A DNA stretch of 64,000 bases from Pseudomonas fluorescens HK44 (GTDB lineage Bacteria; Pseudomonadota; Gammaproteobacteria; Pseudomonadales; Pseudomonadaceae), in NCBI RefSeq assembly GCF_000217955.3, contig NZ_AFOY02000015.1, forward strand, positions 372,001-436,000, given 5' to 3'. Below the pieces are notes generated by a model. It saw only the letters and a list, made by a program, of their open reading frames with translations, did no database searches and was not told the origin of the DNA. Position numbers and translations under genes: made by a program. Shown in pieces: positions 44,013-56,226 of the stretch (its first letter is position 1; each line of letters opens with the position of its first letter).

Positions 44013-44100
44013 GTAGGAGCAAGGCTTGCCCGCGATTGGAACACCGCGGTGCAACAGCCTGACCGCGTTATCGTTCTTCGCGGGCAAGCCTTGCTCCTAC
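44013..44100. repeat. REPIN-like inverted pair
   Basis: Two perfect complementary 22-base arms (44013-44034, beginning GTAGGAGCAAGGCTTG, and 44079-44100) separated by 44 bases. This is the GTAGGAGCAAGGCTTGCCCGCG type of Pseudomonas REP element arranged as a head-to-head doublet. It sits between the SRPBCC gene and tpx. Confidence 0.85.
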
Positions 44101-44232
44101 AGAAAACGGCGTATATCCAATGTACGCAACGACCTATCACAATTTGTATCTGGCGATAGGTCGTCGGACAATTTCGTGGTTAACTTCGACCTCTTCGATA
44201 TTTTCCAAACAACGTTCAGAAGGACTCCGTTC

Positions 44233-44733
44233 ATGGCTCAAGTCACCCTCAAAGGCAATCCGGTTCAAGTCAACGGCCAACTGCCACAAGCCGGTTCCAA
44301 GGCGCCAGCCTTTTCCCTGGTTGCCGGCAATCTGTCCGACGTGACCCTGGCAAGCTTCGCCGGCAAACGCAAAGTGCTGAACATCTTCCCAAGCATCGAC
44401 ACTCCGACCTGCGCCACGTCGGTACGCAAGTTCAACGCTCAGGCCAACGACGTGGCCAACACCGTTGTCCTGTGCATCTCGGCTGACCTGCCGTTCGCCC
44501 AGGCGCGCTTCTGCGGCGCGGAAGGCCTGGAAAACGTTCAGAACCTGTCGACCCTGCGCGGCCGTGAGTTCATCGAAAACTATGGCGTTGCCATTGCCGA
44601 CGGCCCACTCAAAGGCCTGACCGCTCGCGCAGTGGTTGTACTCGACGAAAACGACACCGTGCTGCACAGCGAGCTGGTTAAAGAAATCGCTGAAGAACCA
44701 AACTACGAAGCGGCGCTGGCCGTTTTGAAGTAA
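44233..44733 (+). CDS. tpx: Thiol peroxidase (2-Cys peroxiredoxin, atypical)
   Basis: A 166-residue Tpx, the family length. The peroxidatic cysteine is Cys60 in [14 protein letters not shown] and the resolving cysteine is Cys94 in [10 protein letters not shown]. It reduces hydrogen peroxide and lipid hydroperoxides in the periplasm or cytoplasm using thioredoxin. The ATG at 44233 ([15 protein letters not shown]) has AAGGA eight bases upstream; longer frames extend into the REP repeat and are shadows. Monocistronic, with a clear intrinsic terminator. No OxyR site was identified by eye. Confidence 0.95.
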   Translation: MAQVTLKGNPVQVNGQLPQAGSKAPAFSLVAGNLSDVTLASFAGKRKVLNIFPSIDTPTCATSVRKFNAQANDVANTVVLCISADLPFAQARFCGAEGLENVQNLSTLRGREFIENYGVAIADGPLKGLTARAVVVLDENDTVLHSELVKEIAEEPNYEAALAVLK

Positions 44734-44751
44734 CCGCCTCTTACAATTGTT

Positions 44752-44781
44752 AACGGCCTGGCTCTGTCCAGGCCGTTTTCA
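44752..44781 (+). terminator. Intrinsic terminator of tpx
   Basis: AACGGCCTGG (44752-44761), loop CTCTGT, CCAGGCCGTT (44768-44777), followed by TTTCATTT. Located 18 bases after the tpx stop. Confidence 0.92.
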
Positions 44782-44927
44782 TTTGTGCTTCAGTGTTTTA
44801 GCAAAAATTCGCAAAAGCAGGCTGAAGGTAAATTGCCGGTAAAGGCGCTTTGCTTCGATGCCGTCAGTGCTTATCGTTCACTCTCCCGTATAAAGATGCC
44901 CACACGCGCCCAATGGTTGATCACTCC

Positions 44928-46229
44928 ATGCAATCCTCTGCTTCCCGTCATTCCCGTCGCTGGCTATTCGGCCTGCTGGTTCTGTTGGTCATTGTCGGCC
45001 TGTGCTGGAAGTTCTGGCCAGGCGGCGCGGCTCAGAAAACCGCCCCGACAGCAAAAGCGGCGGCTGGGCATGTCGGTAAGTCTGGCGGGATGCGTCCCGG
45101 GTTCGGTGGCGCGACAGGACCGGTTCCGGTTCGGGTGGCGCCCGCCGTGGTGGGTGATTTCCCGCTGTATTACAAAGCCCTGGGCACGGTCACTGCACTG
45201 AACACCATCAATGTGCGCAGCCGTGTGGGCGGCGAACTGGTGAAGATTGCGTTTGAAGAAGGGCAGATGGTCAAAGCTGGCGACCTGCTCGCCGAGATCG
45301 ACCCGCGCCCTTACCAGAACGCCTTGCTCCAGGCCGAAGGCACGTTGTTGCAGAACCAGGCACAGTTGAAAAACGCGCAGGTGGATCTGGAGCGCTATCG
45401 CGGTTTGTATGCGCAAGACAGTATCGCCAAGCAGACCCTCGACACTGCAGCCGCGCTGGTGGGGCAGTATCAGGGCACGGTCAAGACCAATCAGGCGGCG
45501 GTCAACGACGCCAAACTCAATCTGGAATTCACCAGGATCCGTGCGCCGATTACCGGGCGCGTCGGTCTGCGGCAGCTGGACGTCGGTAACCTGGTGTCCG
45601 CCAATGACACCACGTTCCTGGCGGTCATCACCCAGACCCAGCCGATCAGCGTGGTCTTTACCTTGCCGGAAAACACGCTCGATACCGTGCTGACCCGCTA
45701 CCACTCCGGCGCCAAACTGCCAGCTGAAGCCTGGGATCGTGGCGATACCAAAATGCAGGCCAGCGGCGTCTTGCAAAGCCTCGACAACCAGATCGACACC
45801 ACCACCGGCACACTGAAGTTCAAGGCGCGCTACGAAAACCGCGATCTGGCGCTGTTCCCGAATCAGTTCGTCAACGTCCGACTGCTGGCCGACACCCTCA
45901 AAGGCGTGGTGCTGGCGCCTTCGGCAGCCATTCAGTTCGGCACCAACGGGACCTTTGTCTACGCTCTGGACGGTGATAAAAAAGTCACCATTCGCCCGTT
46001 GAAGATCGGCGCCAGCGATGGTGACAACACGGTGATCAAGGAAGGCTTGAAAGCCGGTGATCGCGTGGTTCTGGAGGGCACTGACCGTCTCAAGGAAGGC
46101 AGTGAAGTCGAGGTGGTCAACGACAGCAGTAATGCCGCACCCGCGACCCCGACGGATAACCAGGCCCCATCGACAAACGCCGCCACCGACCCGAAAGCCA
46201 CCGGCAAGGCGCACAAGGGCCGCGCATGA
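44928..46229 (+). CDS. muxA: RND efflux periplasmic adaptor MuxA
   Basis: A 433-residue membrane-fusion protein of the HlyD/MdtA group. An N-terminal membrane anchor ([16 protein letters not shown]) is followed by a low-complexity linker, the barrel-sandwich and coiled-coil hairpin ([20 protein letters not shown], then [19 protein letters not shown]) and the beta-barrel ([15 protein letters not shown]). It connects the inner-membrane pumps MuxB and MuxC to the outer-membrane channel OpmB. Start codon choice is uncertain: ATG at 44928 matches homologues but neither it nor the ATG at 44913 has a strong ribosome site. It overlaps muxB by 4 bases. Operon order is that of P. aeruginosa muxABC-opmB. 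Confidence 0.9.
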   Translation: MQSSASRHSRRWLFGLLVLLVIVGLCWKFWPGGAAQKTAPTAKAAAGHVGKSGGMRPGFGGATGPVPVRVAPAVVGDFPLYYKALGTVTALNTINVRSRVGGELVKIAFEEGQMVKAGDLLAEIDPRPYQNALLQAEGTLLQNQAQLKNAQVDLERYRGLYAQDSIAKQTLDTAAALVGQYQGTVKTNQAAVNDAKLNLEFTRIRAPITGRVGLRQLDVGNLVSANDTTFLAVITQTQPISVVFTLPENTLDTVLTRYHSGAKLPAEAWDRGDTKMQASGVLQSLDNQIDTTTGTLKFKARYENRDLALFPNQFVNVRLLADTLKGVVLAPSAAIQFGTNGTFVYALDGDKKVTIRPLKIGASDGDNTVIKEGLKAGDRVVLEGTDRLKEGSEVEVVNDSSNAAPATPTDNQAPSTNAATDPKATGKAHKGRA

Positions 46230-49200
46230 ACATCTCGCGGCTGTTTATCCTTCGCCCGGTAGCCACCACCCTGAGCATGCTGGCCATTGTTTTGGCCGGC
46301 ATGATTGCCTACAAGTTGCTGCCGGTCTCGGCACTGCCCCAGGTCGACTACCCGACGATTCGGGTCATGACCCTGTACCCGGGCGCCAGTCCGGATGTGA
46401 TGACCAGTGCGGTCACTGCGCCACTTGAGCGCCAGTTCGGGCAAATGCCCGGCCTGACCCAAATGGCCTCGACCAGTTCCGGCGGCGCCTCGGTACTGAC
46501 CCTGCGCTTCAGCCTCGACATCAACATGGACGTCGCCGAGCAGCAGGTGCAGGCGGCGATTAACGCGGCGACCAATCTGTTGCCCAAGGACTTGCCGGCA
46601 CCGCCGGTGTACAACAAGGTCAACCCGGCGGACACCCCGGTGCTGACCCTGGCGATCACCTCCAAAACCATGCTGCTGCCCAAACTCAATGATTTGGTCG
46701 ACACGCGCATGGCGCAGAAAATCGCCCAGATCAGTGGCGTCGGCATGGTCAGCATTGCCGGCGGCCAGCGTCAGGCCGTGCGGATCAAGGTCAACCCGCA
46801 AGCCTTGGCGGCCAACGGCTTGAACCTGTCGGACGTGCGCACCTTGATTGCTGCGTCCAACGTCAACCAGCCCAAAGGCAACTTCGACGGCCCGACGCGG
46901 GTCTCGATGCTCGATGCCAACGATCAGTTGACCTCGCCCAAGGACTACGCCGAACTGATTCTGGCCTACAAGAACGGTGCGCCGTTGCGGCTCAAGGATG
47001 TCGCGCAGATTGTCGATGGCGCCGAAAATGAACGCCTCGCCGCATGGGCCAATGAAAACCAGGCCGTGCTGTTGAACATCCAGCGTCAACCGGGTGCCAA
47101 CGTGATCGAGGTGGTCGACCGGATCAAGGCCCTGTTGCCGAGCATCACCGATAACCTGCCGGCCGGCCTCGACGTTACCGTGCTGACCGACCGTACCCAG
47201 ACCATCCGCGCTTCCGTCACCGACGTGCAACACGAGCTGCTGATCGCCATCGCCCTGGTGGTGATGGTGACGTTCCTGTTCCTGCGCCGGGCCAGCGCCA
47301 CGATCATTCCGTCGATTGCGGTGCCGTTGTCGTTGATCGGCACCTTTGGCGTGATGTACCTGGCCGGTTTCTCGGTCAATAACCTGACCTTGATGGCGTT
47401 GACCATTGCCACCGGTTTTGTGGTGGACGACGCGATCGTCATGCTGGAAAACATTTCGCGCTTTATCGAGGAGGGCGACAGCCCGTTACAGGCAGCGCTC
47501 AAGGGCGCCAAGCAGATCGGTTTCACCCTGATCTCGCTGACGTTGTCGCTGATCGCGGTATTGATTCCGCTGTTGTTCATGGCCGATGTTGTCGGCCGCC
47601 TGTTCCGCGAGTTTGCGATTACCCTGGCGGTGGCGATCCTGATTTCCCTGGTGGTTTCGCTGACCCTGACACCAATGATGTGCGCACGGTTGCTCAAGCG
47701 TGAACCCAAGCCAGAAGCGCAGGGCCGTTTCTACCGGGCCAGCGGTGCGTGGATCGACTGGCTGATCGCCGCCTACGGGCGCAAGTTGCAATGGGTGCTC
47801 AAGCATCAGCCGCTGACCTTGCTGGTGGCCATCGCCACCCTGGGCCTGACGGTGTTCCTGTACATCGTGGTGCCAAAGGGCTTTTTCCCGGTGCAGGACA
47901 CCGGGGTGATCCAGGGTATTTCCGAGGCGCCGCAGTCGATTTCCTTTGCCGCCATGAGCCAGCGTCAGCAGGAATTGGCCAAGGTCATCCTGGCCGATCC
48001 GGCGGTGCAAAGCCTGTCGTCCTATATCGGTGTCGACGGCGACAACGCGACCCTGAACAGCGGGCGCTTGTTGATCAATCTCAAGCCGCACAAAGAACGT
48101 GATCTGAGCGCGGCCCAGGTGATCAGCCGGTTGCAGCCGCAGCTGGACAAACTGGTGGGCATTCGTCTGTTCATGCAGCCGGTGCAGGACCTGACCATCG
48201 AAGACCGGGTCAGCCGCACACAGTACCAATTCAGCATGTCGTCGCCGGATGCCGAGATGCTCAGCCTGTGGAGCGGGCGACTGGTCGAGGCGCTGCGCAA
48301 GCAACCCGAGCTGACCGACGTTGCCAGTGATTTGCAGGACAAGGGCTTGCAGGTCTATCTGGTGATCGACCGTGACGCAGCTTCGCGAATCGGCGTTTCG
48401 GTGTCGAACATCACCGACGCGCTGTACGACGCTTTTGGCCAGCGACAGATTTCGACCATTTACACCCAGGCCAGCCAGTACCGCGTGGTGATGCAGGCGC
48501 AGGACGGCGAGAAGATCGGCCGGCAGGCGCTGGAGCAGATTCACGTCAAGACCACCAATGGCGGCCAGGTGCGGCTGTCCAGCCTGGCCCACGTCGAAGA
48601 GCGCCAGGCGCAATTGGCGATTGCGCATATCGGCCAGTTCCCGGCGGTAATGATGTCCTTCAACCTTGCGCCCGGCGTGGCGCTGGGCCAGGCAGTCGAG
48701 CTGATCAACAAGGTGCAGCAGGACATCGGCATGCCGCTTGGCGTGCAGACTCGGTTCCAGGGGGCGGCCCAGGCGTTCGAGGCCTCGCTGTCGAGCACCT
48801 TGCTGCTGATTCTGGCGGCGGTGGTGACCATGTACATCGTGCTCGGCGTGCTGTACGAGAGCTACATTCACCCAATCACCATTCTATCGACGCTGCCATC
48901 GGCGGCGGTCGGTGCCTTGCTGGCGTTGATCCTCAGCGGCAATGACCTGGGCATGATCGCGATCATCGGCATCATCCTGCTGATCGGCATCGTCAAGAAG
49001 AACGCGATCATGATGATCGACTTCGCCCTCGACGCCGAGCGCAATCAGGGCATGGACCCGGCAACCGCGATTTATCAGGCGGCGCTGCTGCGTTTCCGGC
49101 CAATCCTGATGACCACCCTGGCCGCGTTGTTTGGCGCGGTGCCGCTGATGCTCGCCACCGGTTCGGGGGCCGAACTGCGACAACCATTAGGTCTGGTGAT

Positions 49201-49330
49201 GGTCGGTGGCCTGCTGGTGAGCCAGGTACTGACGCTGTTTACCACGCCGGTGATCTACCTGTACTTCGACCGCCTCGGTCGGCGCTGGCGGCGTGTGCCT
49301 GAGCGTTTGGAGCCGGTAGAACAGCCATGA
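46226..49330 (+). CDS. muxB: RND multidrug efflux pump MuxB
   Basis: A 1034-residue inner-membrane resistance-nodulation-division transporter with twelve transmembrane helices in two repeats and two large periplasmic loops. The N-terminus [19 protein letters not shown] and the segment [20 protein letters not shown] with its helix-4 acidic pair (relay residues for proton flow) are intact. In the Mux system, as in E. coli MdtBC, two different RND proteins form one trimeric pump; substrates reported for MuxABC-OpmB include novobiocin, macrolides and tetracycline. ATGA overlaps join it to muxA and muxC, so all subunits are made from one transcript. Confidence 0.94.
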   Translation: MNISRLFILRPVATTLSMLAIVLAGMIAYKLLPVSALPQVDYPTIRVMTLYPGASPDVMTSAVTAPLERQFGQMPGLTQMASTSSGGASVLTLRFSLDINMDVAEQQVQAAINAATNLLPKDLPAPPVYNKVNPADTPVLTLAITSKTMLLPKLNDLVDTRMAQKIAQISGVGMVSIAGGQRQAVRIKVNPQALAANGLNLSDVRTLIAASNVNQPKGNFDGPTRVSMLDANDQLTSPKDYAELILAYKNGAPLRLKDVAQIVDGAENERLAAWANENQAVLLNIQRQPGANVIEVVDRIKALLPSITDNLPAGLDVTVLTDRTQTIRASVTDVQHELLIAIALVVMVTFLFLRRASATIIPSIAVPLSLIGTFGVMYLAGFSVNNLTLMALTIATGFVVDDAIVMLENISRFIEEGDSPLQAALKGAKQIGFTLISLTLSLIAVLIPLLFMADVVGRLFREFAITLAVAILISLVVSLTLTPMMCARLLKREPKPEAQGRFYRASGAWIDWLIAAYGRKLQWVLKHQPLTLLVAIATLGLTVFLYIVVPKGFFPVQDTGVIQGISEAPQSISFAAMSQRQQELAKVILADPAVQSLSSYIGVDGDNATLNSGRLLINLKPHKERDLSAAQVISRLQPQLDKLVGIRLFMQPVQDLTIEDRVSRTQYQFSMSSPDAEMLSLWSGRLVEALRKQPELTDVASDLQDKGLQVYLVIDRDAASRIGVSVSNITDALYDAFGQRQISTIYTQASQYRVVMQAQDGEKIGRQALEQIHVKTTNGGQVRLSSLAHVEERQAQLAIAHIGQFPAVMMSFNLAPGVALGQAVELINKVQQDIGMPLGVQTRFQGAAQAFEASLSSTLLLILAAVVTMYIVLGVLYESYIHPITILSTLPSAAVGALLALILSGNDLGMIAIIGIILLIGIVKKNAIMMIDFALDAERNQGMDPATAIYQAALLRFRPILMTTLAALFGAVPLMLATGSGAELRQPLGLVMVGGLLVSQVLTLFTTPVIYLYFDRLGRRWRRVPERLEPVEQP

Positions 49331-52300
49331 ACCTGTCCGGACCTTTCATTCGCCGGCCGGTAGCGACGATGCTGCTGAGCCTGGCGATCATGTTGCTGGG
49401 CGGTGTGAGTTTCGGCTTGCTGCCCGTGTCGCCGCTGCCGCAAATGGATTTCCCGGTGATCGTGGTGTCGGCGAGCCTGCCGGGCGCGAGCCCCGAGGTC
49501 ATGGCCTCCACCGTGGCAACGCCGCTGGAACGATCTTTCGGCGCCATTGCCGGGGTCAACACCATGAGCAGCCGATCCAGCCAGGGGTCGACCCGGGTGA
49601 TCCTGCAATTTGACATGGACCGCGACATCAATGGCGCGGCACGAGAAGTGCAAGCGGCGATCAACGCCTCGCGCAACCTGCTGCCCAGTGGCATGCGCAG
49701 CATGCCGACCTACAAGAAGGTCAACCCGTCCCAGGCGCCGATCATGGTGCTGTCGCTGACTTCGGATGTGCTGGAAAAAGGTCAACTCTACGACCTGGCC
49801 TCGACGATCCTCTCGCAAAGCCTGTCCCAGGTGCCGGGTGTCGGCGAAGTGCAAATCGGCGGTAGTTCGTTGCCGGCGGTACGTATCGAACTTGAGCCAC
49901 AACTGTTGAACCAGTACGGCGTAGCGCTGGATGACGTGCGCAACACCATCGCCAACGCCAACGTGCGCCGGCCCAAAGGCTCGATCGAAGACGACCAGCG
50001 GATGTGGCAGGTCCAGGCCAACGACCAGTTGGAGAAGGCCAAGGATTATGAACCGCTGATCATTCGCTACCAGAATGGCTCGGCGTTGCGCCTGAGTGAT
50101 GTGGCCAAGGTCCGCGACAGCGTCGAAGACCGCTACAACAGCGGTTTCTTCAACGATGACGCGGCAGTGCTGCTGGTGATCAACCGTCAGGCCGGCGCCA
50201 ACATCATTAAAACGGTCAACGATATCAAGGCGCAGTTGCCGGCGTTGCAGGCGGTATTGCCGGCCAGCGTCAAGCTGAACCTGGCGATGGACCGCTCACC
50301 GGTGATCAAGGCCACCCTGCACGAAGCGGAAATGACCCTGCTGATTGCCGTGGCGCTGGTGATTCTGGTGGTCTACCTGTTTCTCGGTAACTTCCGCGCT
50401 TCATTGATCCCGACGCTGGCGGTGCCGGTGTCGCTGGTCGGTACGTTCGCGGTGATGTACCTCTATGGCTTTTCGCTGAACAACCTGTCGCTGATGGCGC
50501 TGATTCTGGCGACGGGGCTGGTGGTGGACGATGCCATCGTGGTGCTCGAAAACATTTCGCGGCACATCGACGAAGGGATCGCGCCGATGAAGGCGGCGTA
50601 CCTGGGCGCCAAGGAAGTCGGTTTTACCTTGCTGTCGATGAACGTCTCGCTGGTGGCGGTGTTTCTGTCGATTCTGTTCATGGGCGGGATCATCGAGAGC
50701 CTGTTCCGCGAGTTTTCGATAACCCTGGCAGCGTCCATCGTGGTGTCGTTGGTGGTCTCGCTGACCCTGACGCCGATGCTCTGTGCCCGCTGGCTGAAAC
50801 CCCACACGCCAGGCGAAGAAAACCGTTTGCAGCGCGCCAGTCGGCGCGCCAACGACTGGATGGTCAAGCACTATGCCAGCGGCCTGGATTGGGTACTGCG
50901 GCATAAACGGCTGACGCTGCTCAGCCTGTTTGTCACTATTGGCGTCAACATCGCCTTGTACGTGGTGGTGCCAAAGACCTTCCTGCCGCAGCAGGACACC
51001 GGTCAACTGATCGGTTTTGTCCGCGGCGACAATGGCCTGTCGTTCAATGTCATGCAGCCGAAAATGGAAACCTTCCGCCGTGCGGTGTTGAAAGACGCTG
51101 CGGTGGAAAGTGTCGCCGGTTTTATCGGCGGGACCAACGGCACCAATAACGCTTTCATGCTGGTGCGCCTGAAGCCGATCAAAGAGCGCAATATTTCTGC
51201 GCAGAAGGTCATCGAGCGCCTGCGCAAGGAAATGCCCAAGGTCGCCGGTGCCCAGTTGATGCTGATGGCCGACCAGGACTTGCAGTTTGGCGGTGGCCGC
51301 GAACAGACCACCTCGCAATACACCTACATCCTGCAAAGCGGCGATTTATCGGCGTTGCGCCAGTGGTACCCGAAAGTCGTCGCAGCGCTCAAGGCGCTGC
51401 CTGAACTGACGGCCATCGACGCCCGCGAAGGGCGAGGTGCCGCGCAGGTGACACTGGTGGTCGATCGTGACCAGGCCAAACGCCTGGGGGTCGACATGTC
51501 GATGGTCACCGCAGTGTTGAACAACGCCTATAGCCAGCGCCAGATCTCGACCATTTACGACAGCCTCAACCAGTATCAGGTGGTGATGGAGGTCAATCCG
51601 AAATACGCCCAGGACCCGATCACCCTCAATCAGGTGCAAGTGATTACCGCCGCCGGCGCGCGGATTCCGCTGTCGGCAATTGCCCACTATGAAAACAGCC
51701 TGGAAAACGACCGGGTCAGCCATGAAGGGCAGTTCGCTTCCGAGAGCGTCTCCTTTGATATGGCCGAAGGCGTCACCGTTGAGCAAGGTTCGGCCGCCAT
51801 CGAACGGGCGATTGCCAAGCTGGGGCTGCCAGAAGAAGTGATTGCCAAGATGGCCGGCACCGCCGACGCTTTCGCGGCGACTCAGAAGAGTCAGCCGTGG
51901 ATGATTCTCGGCGCGCTGGTGGCGGTGTATCTGGTGCTGGGCGTGCTGTACGAAAGTTACGTGCACCCGTTGACCATCCTCTCGACATTGCCTTCGGCGG
52001 GCGTCGGTGCGTTGCTGTCGATCTATGTGCTGGGCGGCGAGTTCAGCCTGATTTCACTGCTCGGGCTGTTTCTGCTGATCGGCGTGGTGAAGAAAAACGC
52101 CATTCTGATGATCGACCTCGCGCTACAGCTTGAACGCCATCAGGGCATGGAACCGCTGGAGTCGATTCGCAGTGCGTGTCTGTTGCGTCTGCGTCCGATT
52201 CTGATGACTACCCTGGCGGCGATCCTGGGTGCGTTGCCCTTATTGCTCAGCACCGCCGAAGGCGCGGAAATGCGCCAGCCACTGGGCCTGACCATTATCG

Positions 52301-52434
52301 GCGGGTTGATTTTCAGCCAGGTGCTGACGCTTTTTACCACCCCGGTGGTTTACCTCTATCTCGACCGTTTGCGCCATCGGGTCAACCGCTGGCGTGGGGT
52401 TCGTACCGATGCTTCTCTGGAAACTCCGCTATGA
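49327..52434 (+). CDS. muxC: RND multidrug efflux pump MuxC
   Basis: A 1035-residue second RND transporter subunit, paralogous to MuxB (same twelve-helix layout; [20 protein letters not shown] in helix 4, [20 protein letters not shown] near the second repeat). It begins [20 protein letters not shown] and overlaps both muxB and opmB by 4 bases. It is expected to assemble with MuxB in a mixed trimer in the inner membrane. No frameshift or missing residue was noticed. Confidence 0.94.
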   Translation: MNLSGPFIRRPVATMLLSLAIMLLGGVSFGLLPVSPLPQMDFPVIVVSASLPGASPEVMASTVATPLERSFGAIAGVNTMSSRSSQGSTRVILQFDMDRDINGAAREVQAAINASRNLLPSGMRSMPTYKKVNPSQAPIMVLSLTSDVLEKGQLYDLASTILSQSLSQVPGVGEVQIGGSSLPAVRIELEPQLLNQYGVALDDVRNTIANANVRRPKGSIEDDQRMWQVQANDQLEKAKDYEPLIIRYQNGSALRLSDVAKVRDSVEDRYNSGFFNDDAAVLLVINRQAGANIIKTVNDIKAQLPALQAVLPASVKLNLAMDRSPVIKATLHEAEMTLLIAVALVILVVYLFLGNFRASLIPTLAVPVSLVGTFAVMYLYGFSLNNLSLMALILATGLVVDDAIVVLENISRHIDEGIAPMKAAYLGAKEVGFTLLSMNVSLVAVFLSILFMGGIIESLFREFSITLAASIVVSLVVSLTLTPMLCARWLKPHTPGEENRLQRASRRANDWMVKHYASGLDWVLRHKRLTLLSLFVTIGVNIALYVVVPKTFLPQQDTGQLIGFVRGDNGLSFNVMQPKMETFRRAVLKDAAVESVAGFIGGTNGTNNAFMLVRLKPIKERNISAQKVIERLRKEMPKVAGAQLMLMADQDLQFGGGREQTTSQYTYILQSGDLSALRQWYPKVVAALKALPELTAIDAREGRGAAQVTLVVDRDQAKRLGVDMSMVTAVLNNAYSQRQISTIYDSLNQYQVVMEVNPKYAQDPITLNQVQVITAAGARIPLSAIAHYENSLENDRVSHEGQFASESVSFDMAEGVTVEQGSAAIERAIAKLGLPEEVIAKMAGTADAFAATQKSQPWMILGALVAVYLVLGVLYESYVHPLTILSTLPSAGVGALLSIYVLGGEFSLISLLGLFLLIGVVKKNAILMIDLALQLERHQGMEPLESIRSACLLRLRPILMTTLAAILGALPLLLSTAEGAEMRQPLGLTIIGGLIFSQVLTLFTTPVVYLYLDRLRHRVNRWRGVRTDASLETPL

Positions 52435-53924
52435 CTGACCGTTGCCCACTCAACCTCGACGCACCGATGGCCCGGCGCCTGGTTTCGGCCCGCGGCTCGC
52501 GCTTGCTGAGTCTTTCGCTCAGCGTCTTGATGCTCAGTGCCTGTGCTATTGGCCCGGACTATCAGCGTCCGCCAGTGGCCGAGCCGGCACAGTACAAGCA
52601 GGCCGACGGCTGGCGTCAGGCGACGCCGAGTGATTCATTGGCACGTGGTGCCTGGTGGGAACTGTACGGTGATCAGCAGCTCAACGAGCTGGTCGAAAAA
52701 CTCAACAGTGCCAACCAGACCGTTGCCCAGTCCGAAGCCCAATACCGTCAGGCTCAGGCCTTGGTACGCAGTGCCCGAGGCGCGTTTTTTCCGACGGTTG
52801 ATCTGAGCGCCGGGAAAACCCGTTCCAGCCAGGGCACTGGTAGCAGCAGTTCAAGCCTGAGCAGTACCAGCAGCGGCATTCGCGACACCTATAACACTCA
52901 GCTTGGGGTGAGTTGGGAAGCGGACGTCTGGGGCAAATTGCGTCGCGGCCTGGAAGCCAACAAGGCCAGTGCCGAAGCGAGTTTTGCCGACCTGGCCGCG
53001 ATGCGCCTGAGCCAGCAATCGGAGCTGGTGCAAAACTACCTGCAATTGCGAGTGATCGACCAGCAAAAGCGCCTGCTGCAAGCGACGGTCGAAAACTATC
53101 AGCGCTCGCTGCAAATGACCGAAAACCAGTACCGCGCGGGAGTGTCCGGCAAGGACGCGGTCGCCCAGGCGCAAACCCAGCTGAAAAGCACGCAGGCCGA
53201 CATGGTCGACCTGATCTGGCAGCGTGCGCAGTTCGAGAACGCGATTGCCGTGCTGATTGGCTCACCGCCGGCTGACTTCAACCTGGCAGAAACCCAGAAC
53301 ATTCCAACACTGCCGCAGGTACCGCTAAGCTTGCCCTCGCAACTGCTGGAGCGGCGCCCGGACATCGCCTCCGCCGAGCGTTCGGTCATCGCCGCCAACG
53401 CCAACATCGGCGTGGCCAAGGCTGCTTACTACCCGGACCTGACCTTGAGCATGAGTGGCGGCTACAGCAGTAGCACGTACTCTAACCTGATCAGCTTGCC
53501 GAACCGCTTCTGGTCGGTAGGGCCGAAACTCGCCATGACCCTGTTCGATGGCGGCCAGCGCTCGGCGGAAGTCGACCGCAGCGAGGCGGCCTACGACCAG
53601 ACCGTGGCCAAGTATCGGCAAACCGTGCTCGACGGGTTCCGCGAAGTCGAAAACTACCTGGTGCAGCTCAAGGTCATGGAAGACGAAGCGGCGGTGCGTC
53701 AGGAAGCGCTGGACGCGGCCCGCGAGTCGTTGCGCCTGACCCTGAACCAGTACAAGGCCGGGTTGATCGCCTACCTTGATGTGGTGGTGGTCCAGGCTAC
53801 AGCGCTGAGCAACGAGCGTAGCGTGCTGAGTTTGCAGCAAAGTCGACTGATCGCCAGTGTAAATTTGATCGCTGCATTGGGCGGTGGCTGGGATGGTCAG
53901 TTGCAGATCAGCGAAAAAAACTAG
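52431..53924 (+). CDS. opmB: Outer-membrane efflux channel OpmB (TolC/OprM family)
   Basis: A 497-residue outer-membrane factor. It has a lipoprotein signal ending at lipobox LSAC (Cys38), so it is lipid-anchored like OprM. Family features are IGPDYQRPPVAEPAQYK after the cysteine, the long helical hairpins of the periplasmic tunnel, and the repeat-end motif SQLLERRPDIASAERSVIAA. The ATG at 52431 overlaps the muxC stop; the frame open upstream to 52176 lies within muxC. As the last gene of the operon it supplies the exit duct for the MuxABC pump. No clear terminator follows, only a small REP-like hairpin. Confidence 0.93.
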   Translation: MTDRCPLNLDAPMARRLVSARGSRLLSLSLSVLMLSACAIGPDYQRPPVAEPAQYKQADGWRQATPSDSLARGAWWELYGDQQLNELVEKLNSANQTVAQSEAQYRQAQALVRSARGAFFPTVDLSAGKTRSSQGTGSSSSSLSSTSSGIRDTYNTQLGVSWEADVWGKLRRGLEANKASAEASFADLAAMRLSQQSELVQNYLQLRVIDQQKRLLQATVENYQRSLQMTENQYRAGVSGKDAVAQAQTQLKSTQADMVDLIWQRAQFENAIAVLIGSPPADFNLAETQNIPTLPQVPLSLPSQLLERRPDIASAERSVIAANANIGVAKAAYYPDLTLSMSGGYSSSTYSNLISLPNRFWSVGPKLAMTLFDGGQRSAEVDRSEAAYDQTVAKYRQTVLDGFREVENYLVQLKVMEDEAAVRQEALDAARESLRLTLNQYKAGLIAYLDVVVVQATALSNERSVLSLQQSRLIASVNLIAALGGGWDGQLQISEKN

Positions 53925-53936
53925 GGTAGAGCGCTT

Positions 53937-53968
53937 TTGTGGCGAGGGAGCAGGCTCACTCACCACAA
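53937..53968. repeat. Single REP-like hairpin
   Basis: TTGTGGCGAG (53937-53946) and CTCACCACAA (53959-53968) are complementary except for one position. The element is a half or decayed version of the TTGTGGCGAGGGAGC repeat that occurs as a full doublet at 62926-63042. Confidence 0.6.
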
Positions 53969-54144
53969 CGTGCGCTCAGCCTTACTCATTGTAAGGGTAT
54001 GTTCTGCCTTGTTTCAGACTGTCCGCCGCGCTAATGGCCTATTGGTTAGTTTGTGAGTGCGTTCGTTGATGGAATCAGTACAATCGCGCACTTTGCCCCC
54101 ACGAGCATGGATGCAGTCCAGCGGGGCGGCCACGAGAAGTTCTG

Positions 54145-56226
54145 ATGCTCATCGGTAGCTATTCCCCCGCCCTGGTTCTGATCTCCCTTTGCGTGGCGAT
54201 TCTTGCCTCCTATACCGCCCTGGACCTGACCGGTCGCATCGCAACCGCCAAAGGCCGGGCAGTTCACTGTTGGACGGCGGGTGGCGCGTTGGCCATGGGC
54301 ATTGGCGTCTGGTCGATGCACTTCATTGGCATGCTGGCGTTCAGGTTGCCGCTCAGCCTCGGGTACGATATCGGCATCACCGCGTTGTCGCTGGTGATCG
54401 CCATTCTGTCCTGCGGGTTTGCGTTGTGGCTGGTCAGCCAGCCGCGCTTGCCGGGCTGGCAACTGGCGTTTGGTGCATTGATCATGGGTGCGGGCATCAG
54501 CGGCATGCACTACACCGGCATGGCCGCCATGCGCATGCAGCCGGGTATCGATTACGATCCGACATTGTTTGGTGCCTCGCTGGCGATCGCGGTCGGCGCT
54601 TCGGCTGCGGCATTATGGATTGCCTTTCGTTTGCGCCAGAACACCCCGTATGTACGCCTCGTTCGAGGCGGTGCCGCGGTGATCATGGGCATCGCGATTG
54701 TCGGCATGCACTACACGGGGATGGCGGCAGCGCGATTTGCCGATGGCAGCTATTGTGGCGCGACAGTCGACGGTTTGAGTGGCAAGGGCCTGGACAACCT
54801 GGTGCTGGTTACCACTCTGGCAGTGTTGAGCGTCGCGCTGCTGACGTCGATCCTCGATGCACGCCTGGAAGCACGCACCGCCGAGTTGGCCAACTCCCTG
54901 ACCCTGGCCAATCGTGAACTCACCCAACTGGCGTTGCACGACCCCCTGACCGGGTTGCCGAACCGTGTGCTGCTGGCCGATCGTATCGATCAAGCCATGA
55001 ATGTGGTGCAGGAGCAGGGCGGTTGTTTCGCGTTGATGTTCATCGATCTTGACGGTTTCAAACCGGTCAACGATGCCTTTGGTCACCATATAGGCGACCA
55101 GTTGCTGCGCGAAGTCGGCGTACGTTTGCGCGAGGACTTGCGTAGCCAGGACACGCTGGCGCGGATTGGCGGTGACGAATTCGTGTTACTGGTGCAACTC
55201 GCCGAACCTGACGATGCCTTGCGCCTGGCGGCGCGTCAGGTGGGGTTGATCGCGCGCGCGTTCCGGGTGGCCGAGCACGATTTGCAGATCTCTGCCAGCG
55301 TTGGCATTGCCGTATACCCTGGCAACGGACAAACCCCGCAAGAACTGCTGATGAACGCCGACGCGGCGATGTATCACGCCAAGGGCGCGGGCAAGAACGG
55401 CTACAGCTTCTTCGATGCCTCGATGAACACCAACGCCCGCAAACAACTGCAAATGCTTCAGGATTTGCGTAATGCGCTCGAGCACCAGCAATTCAGCCTG
55501 CACTACCAACCCAAGTTTGACGCCAGCAATGGTCTGCCTGTCGGTGCGGAAGCCTTGCTGCGATGGGAGCACCCGACCCAGGGCATGCTGCTGCCGGACA
55601 AATTCATCGAACTGGCGGAGAAAACCGGGTTGATCATCCCGATCGGCGACTGGGTGCTCAACGAAGCGTGCCGGCAAATGAGCCTCTGGCATGTCCAGGG
55701 GTACACGCACTGGCGCATTGCGGTGAATCTCTCGGCGTTGCAGTTCTGTCATGTCGGGCTGGTTCAAAGCGTCGGCAAAGCCCTGGCCACTCACCGTTTG
55801 CCCGCCAATAGCCTGACCCTGGAAATTACCGAAACCACCGCCATGAGCGATGCTGATGCGAGCATGACGGTGCTTGCGCAGCTCTCGGAAATGGGCATCG
55901 ACCTGTCCATCGACGACTTTGGTACAGGTTATTCGAGCTTGATGTACCTCAAGCGCCTGCCGGCCAATGAGCTGAAGATCGACCGTGGTTTTGTCCGTGA
56001 TCTTGAGCGCGACAGCGATGACGCGGCGATCGTCTCGGCCATCGTCGCCCTTGGGCAGGCGCTGGGTTTGCGCATCGTCGCCGAAGGCGTGGAAACCGAT
56101 GTGCAACAGGACTTCCTGACCCAGTTGGGCTGTGATTCGTTGCAAGGCTACCTGCTGGGCCACCCGTTACCTGCTGACAGGTTCATGGTCGACATCCGCC
56201 GGGCCGAGCAGTTGGTGACGGGCTGA
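54145..56226 (+). CDS. MHYT-GGDEF-EAL cyclic-di-GMP signalling protein
   Basis: A 693-residue membrane sensor enzyme. Residues about 1-245 hold seven predicted helices with three MHYT motifs (SMHFIGM, GMHYTGM, GMHYTGM), thought to bind a metal and sense a diatomic gas. A GGDEF domain follows with an intact active-site motif GGDEF at 342-346, and an EAL domain with EALLRW at 469-474 and intact DDFGTGYSS, so both synthesis and breakdown of cyclic-di-GMP are possible. The layout matches MucR and NbdA of P. aeruginosa. GAGAAG precedes the ATG. It stands alone; no link to the efflux operon is evident. Confidence 0.93.
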   Translation: MLIGSYSPALVLISLCVAILASYTALDLTGRIATAKGRAVHCWTAGGALAMGIGVWSMHFIGMLAFRLPLSLGYDIGITALSLVIAILSCGFALWLVSQPRLPGWQLAFGALIMGAGISGMHYTGMAAMRMQPGIDYDPTLFGASLAIAVGASAAALWIAFRLRQNTPYVRLVRGGAAVIMGIAIVGMHYTGMAAARFADGSYCGATVDGLSGKGLDNLVLVTTLAVLSVALLTSILDARLEARTAELANSLTLANRELTQLALHDPLTGLPNRVLLADRIDQAMNVVQEQGGCFALMFIDLDGFKPVNDAFGHHIGDQLLREVGVRLREDLRSQDTLARIGGDEFVLLVQLAEPDDALRLAARQVGLIARAFRVAEHDLQISASVGIAVYPGNGQTPQELLMNADAAMYHAKGAGKNGYSFFDASMNTNARKQLQMLQDLRNALEHQQFSLHYQPKFDASNGLPVGAEALLRWEHPTQGMLLPDKFIELAEKTGLIIPIGDWVLNEACRQMSLWHVQGYTHWRIAVNLSALQFCHVGLVQSVGKALATHRLPANSLTLEITETTAMSDADASMTVLAQLSEMGIDLSIDDFGTGYSSLMYLKRLPANELKIDRGFVRDLERDSDDAAIVSAIVALGQALGLRIVAEGVETDVQQDFLTQLGCDSLQGYLLGHPLPADRFMVDIRRAEQLVTG

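Noticed and set aside
47486..48871. A 461-codon frame antisense to muxB
   Set aside because: Gln/His-rich shadow of the RND gene; no independent coding evidence.
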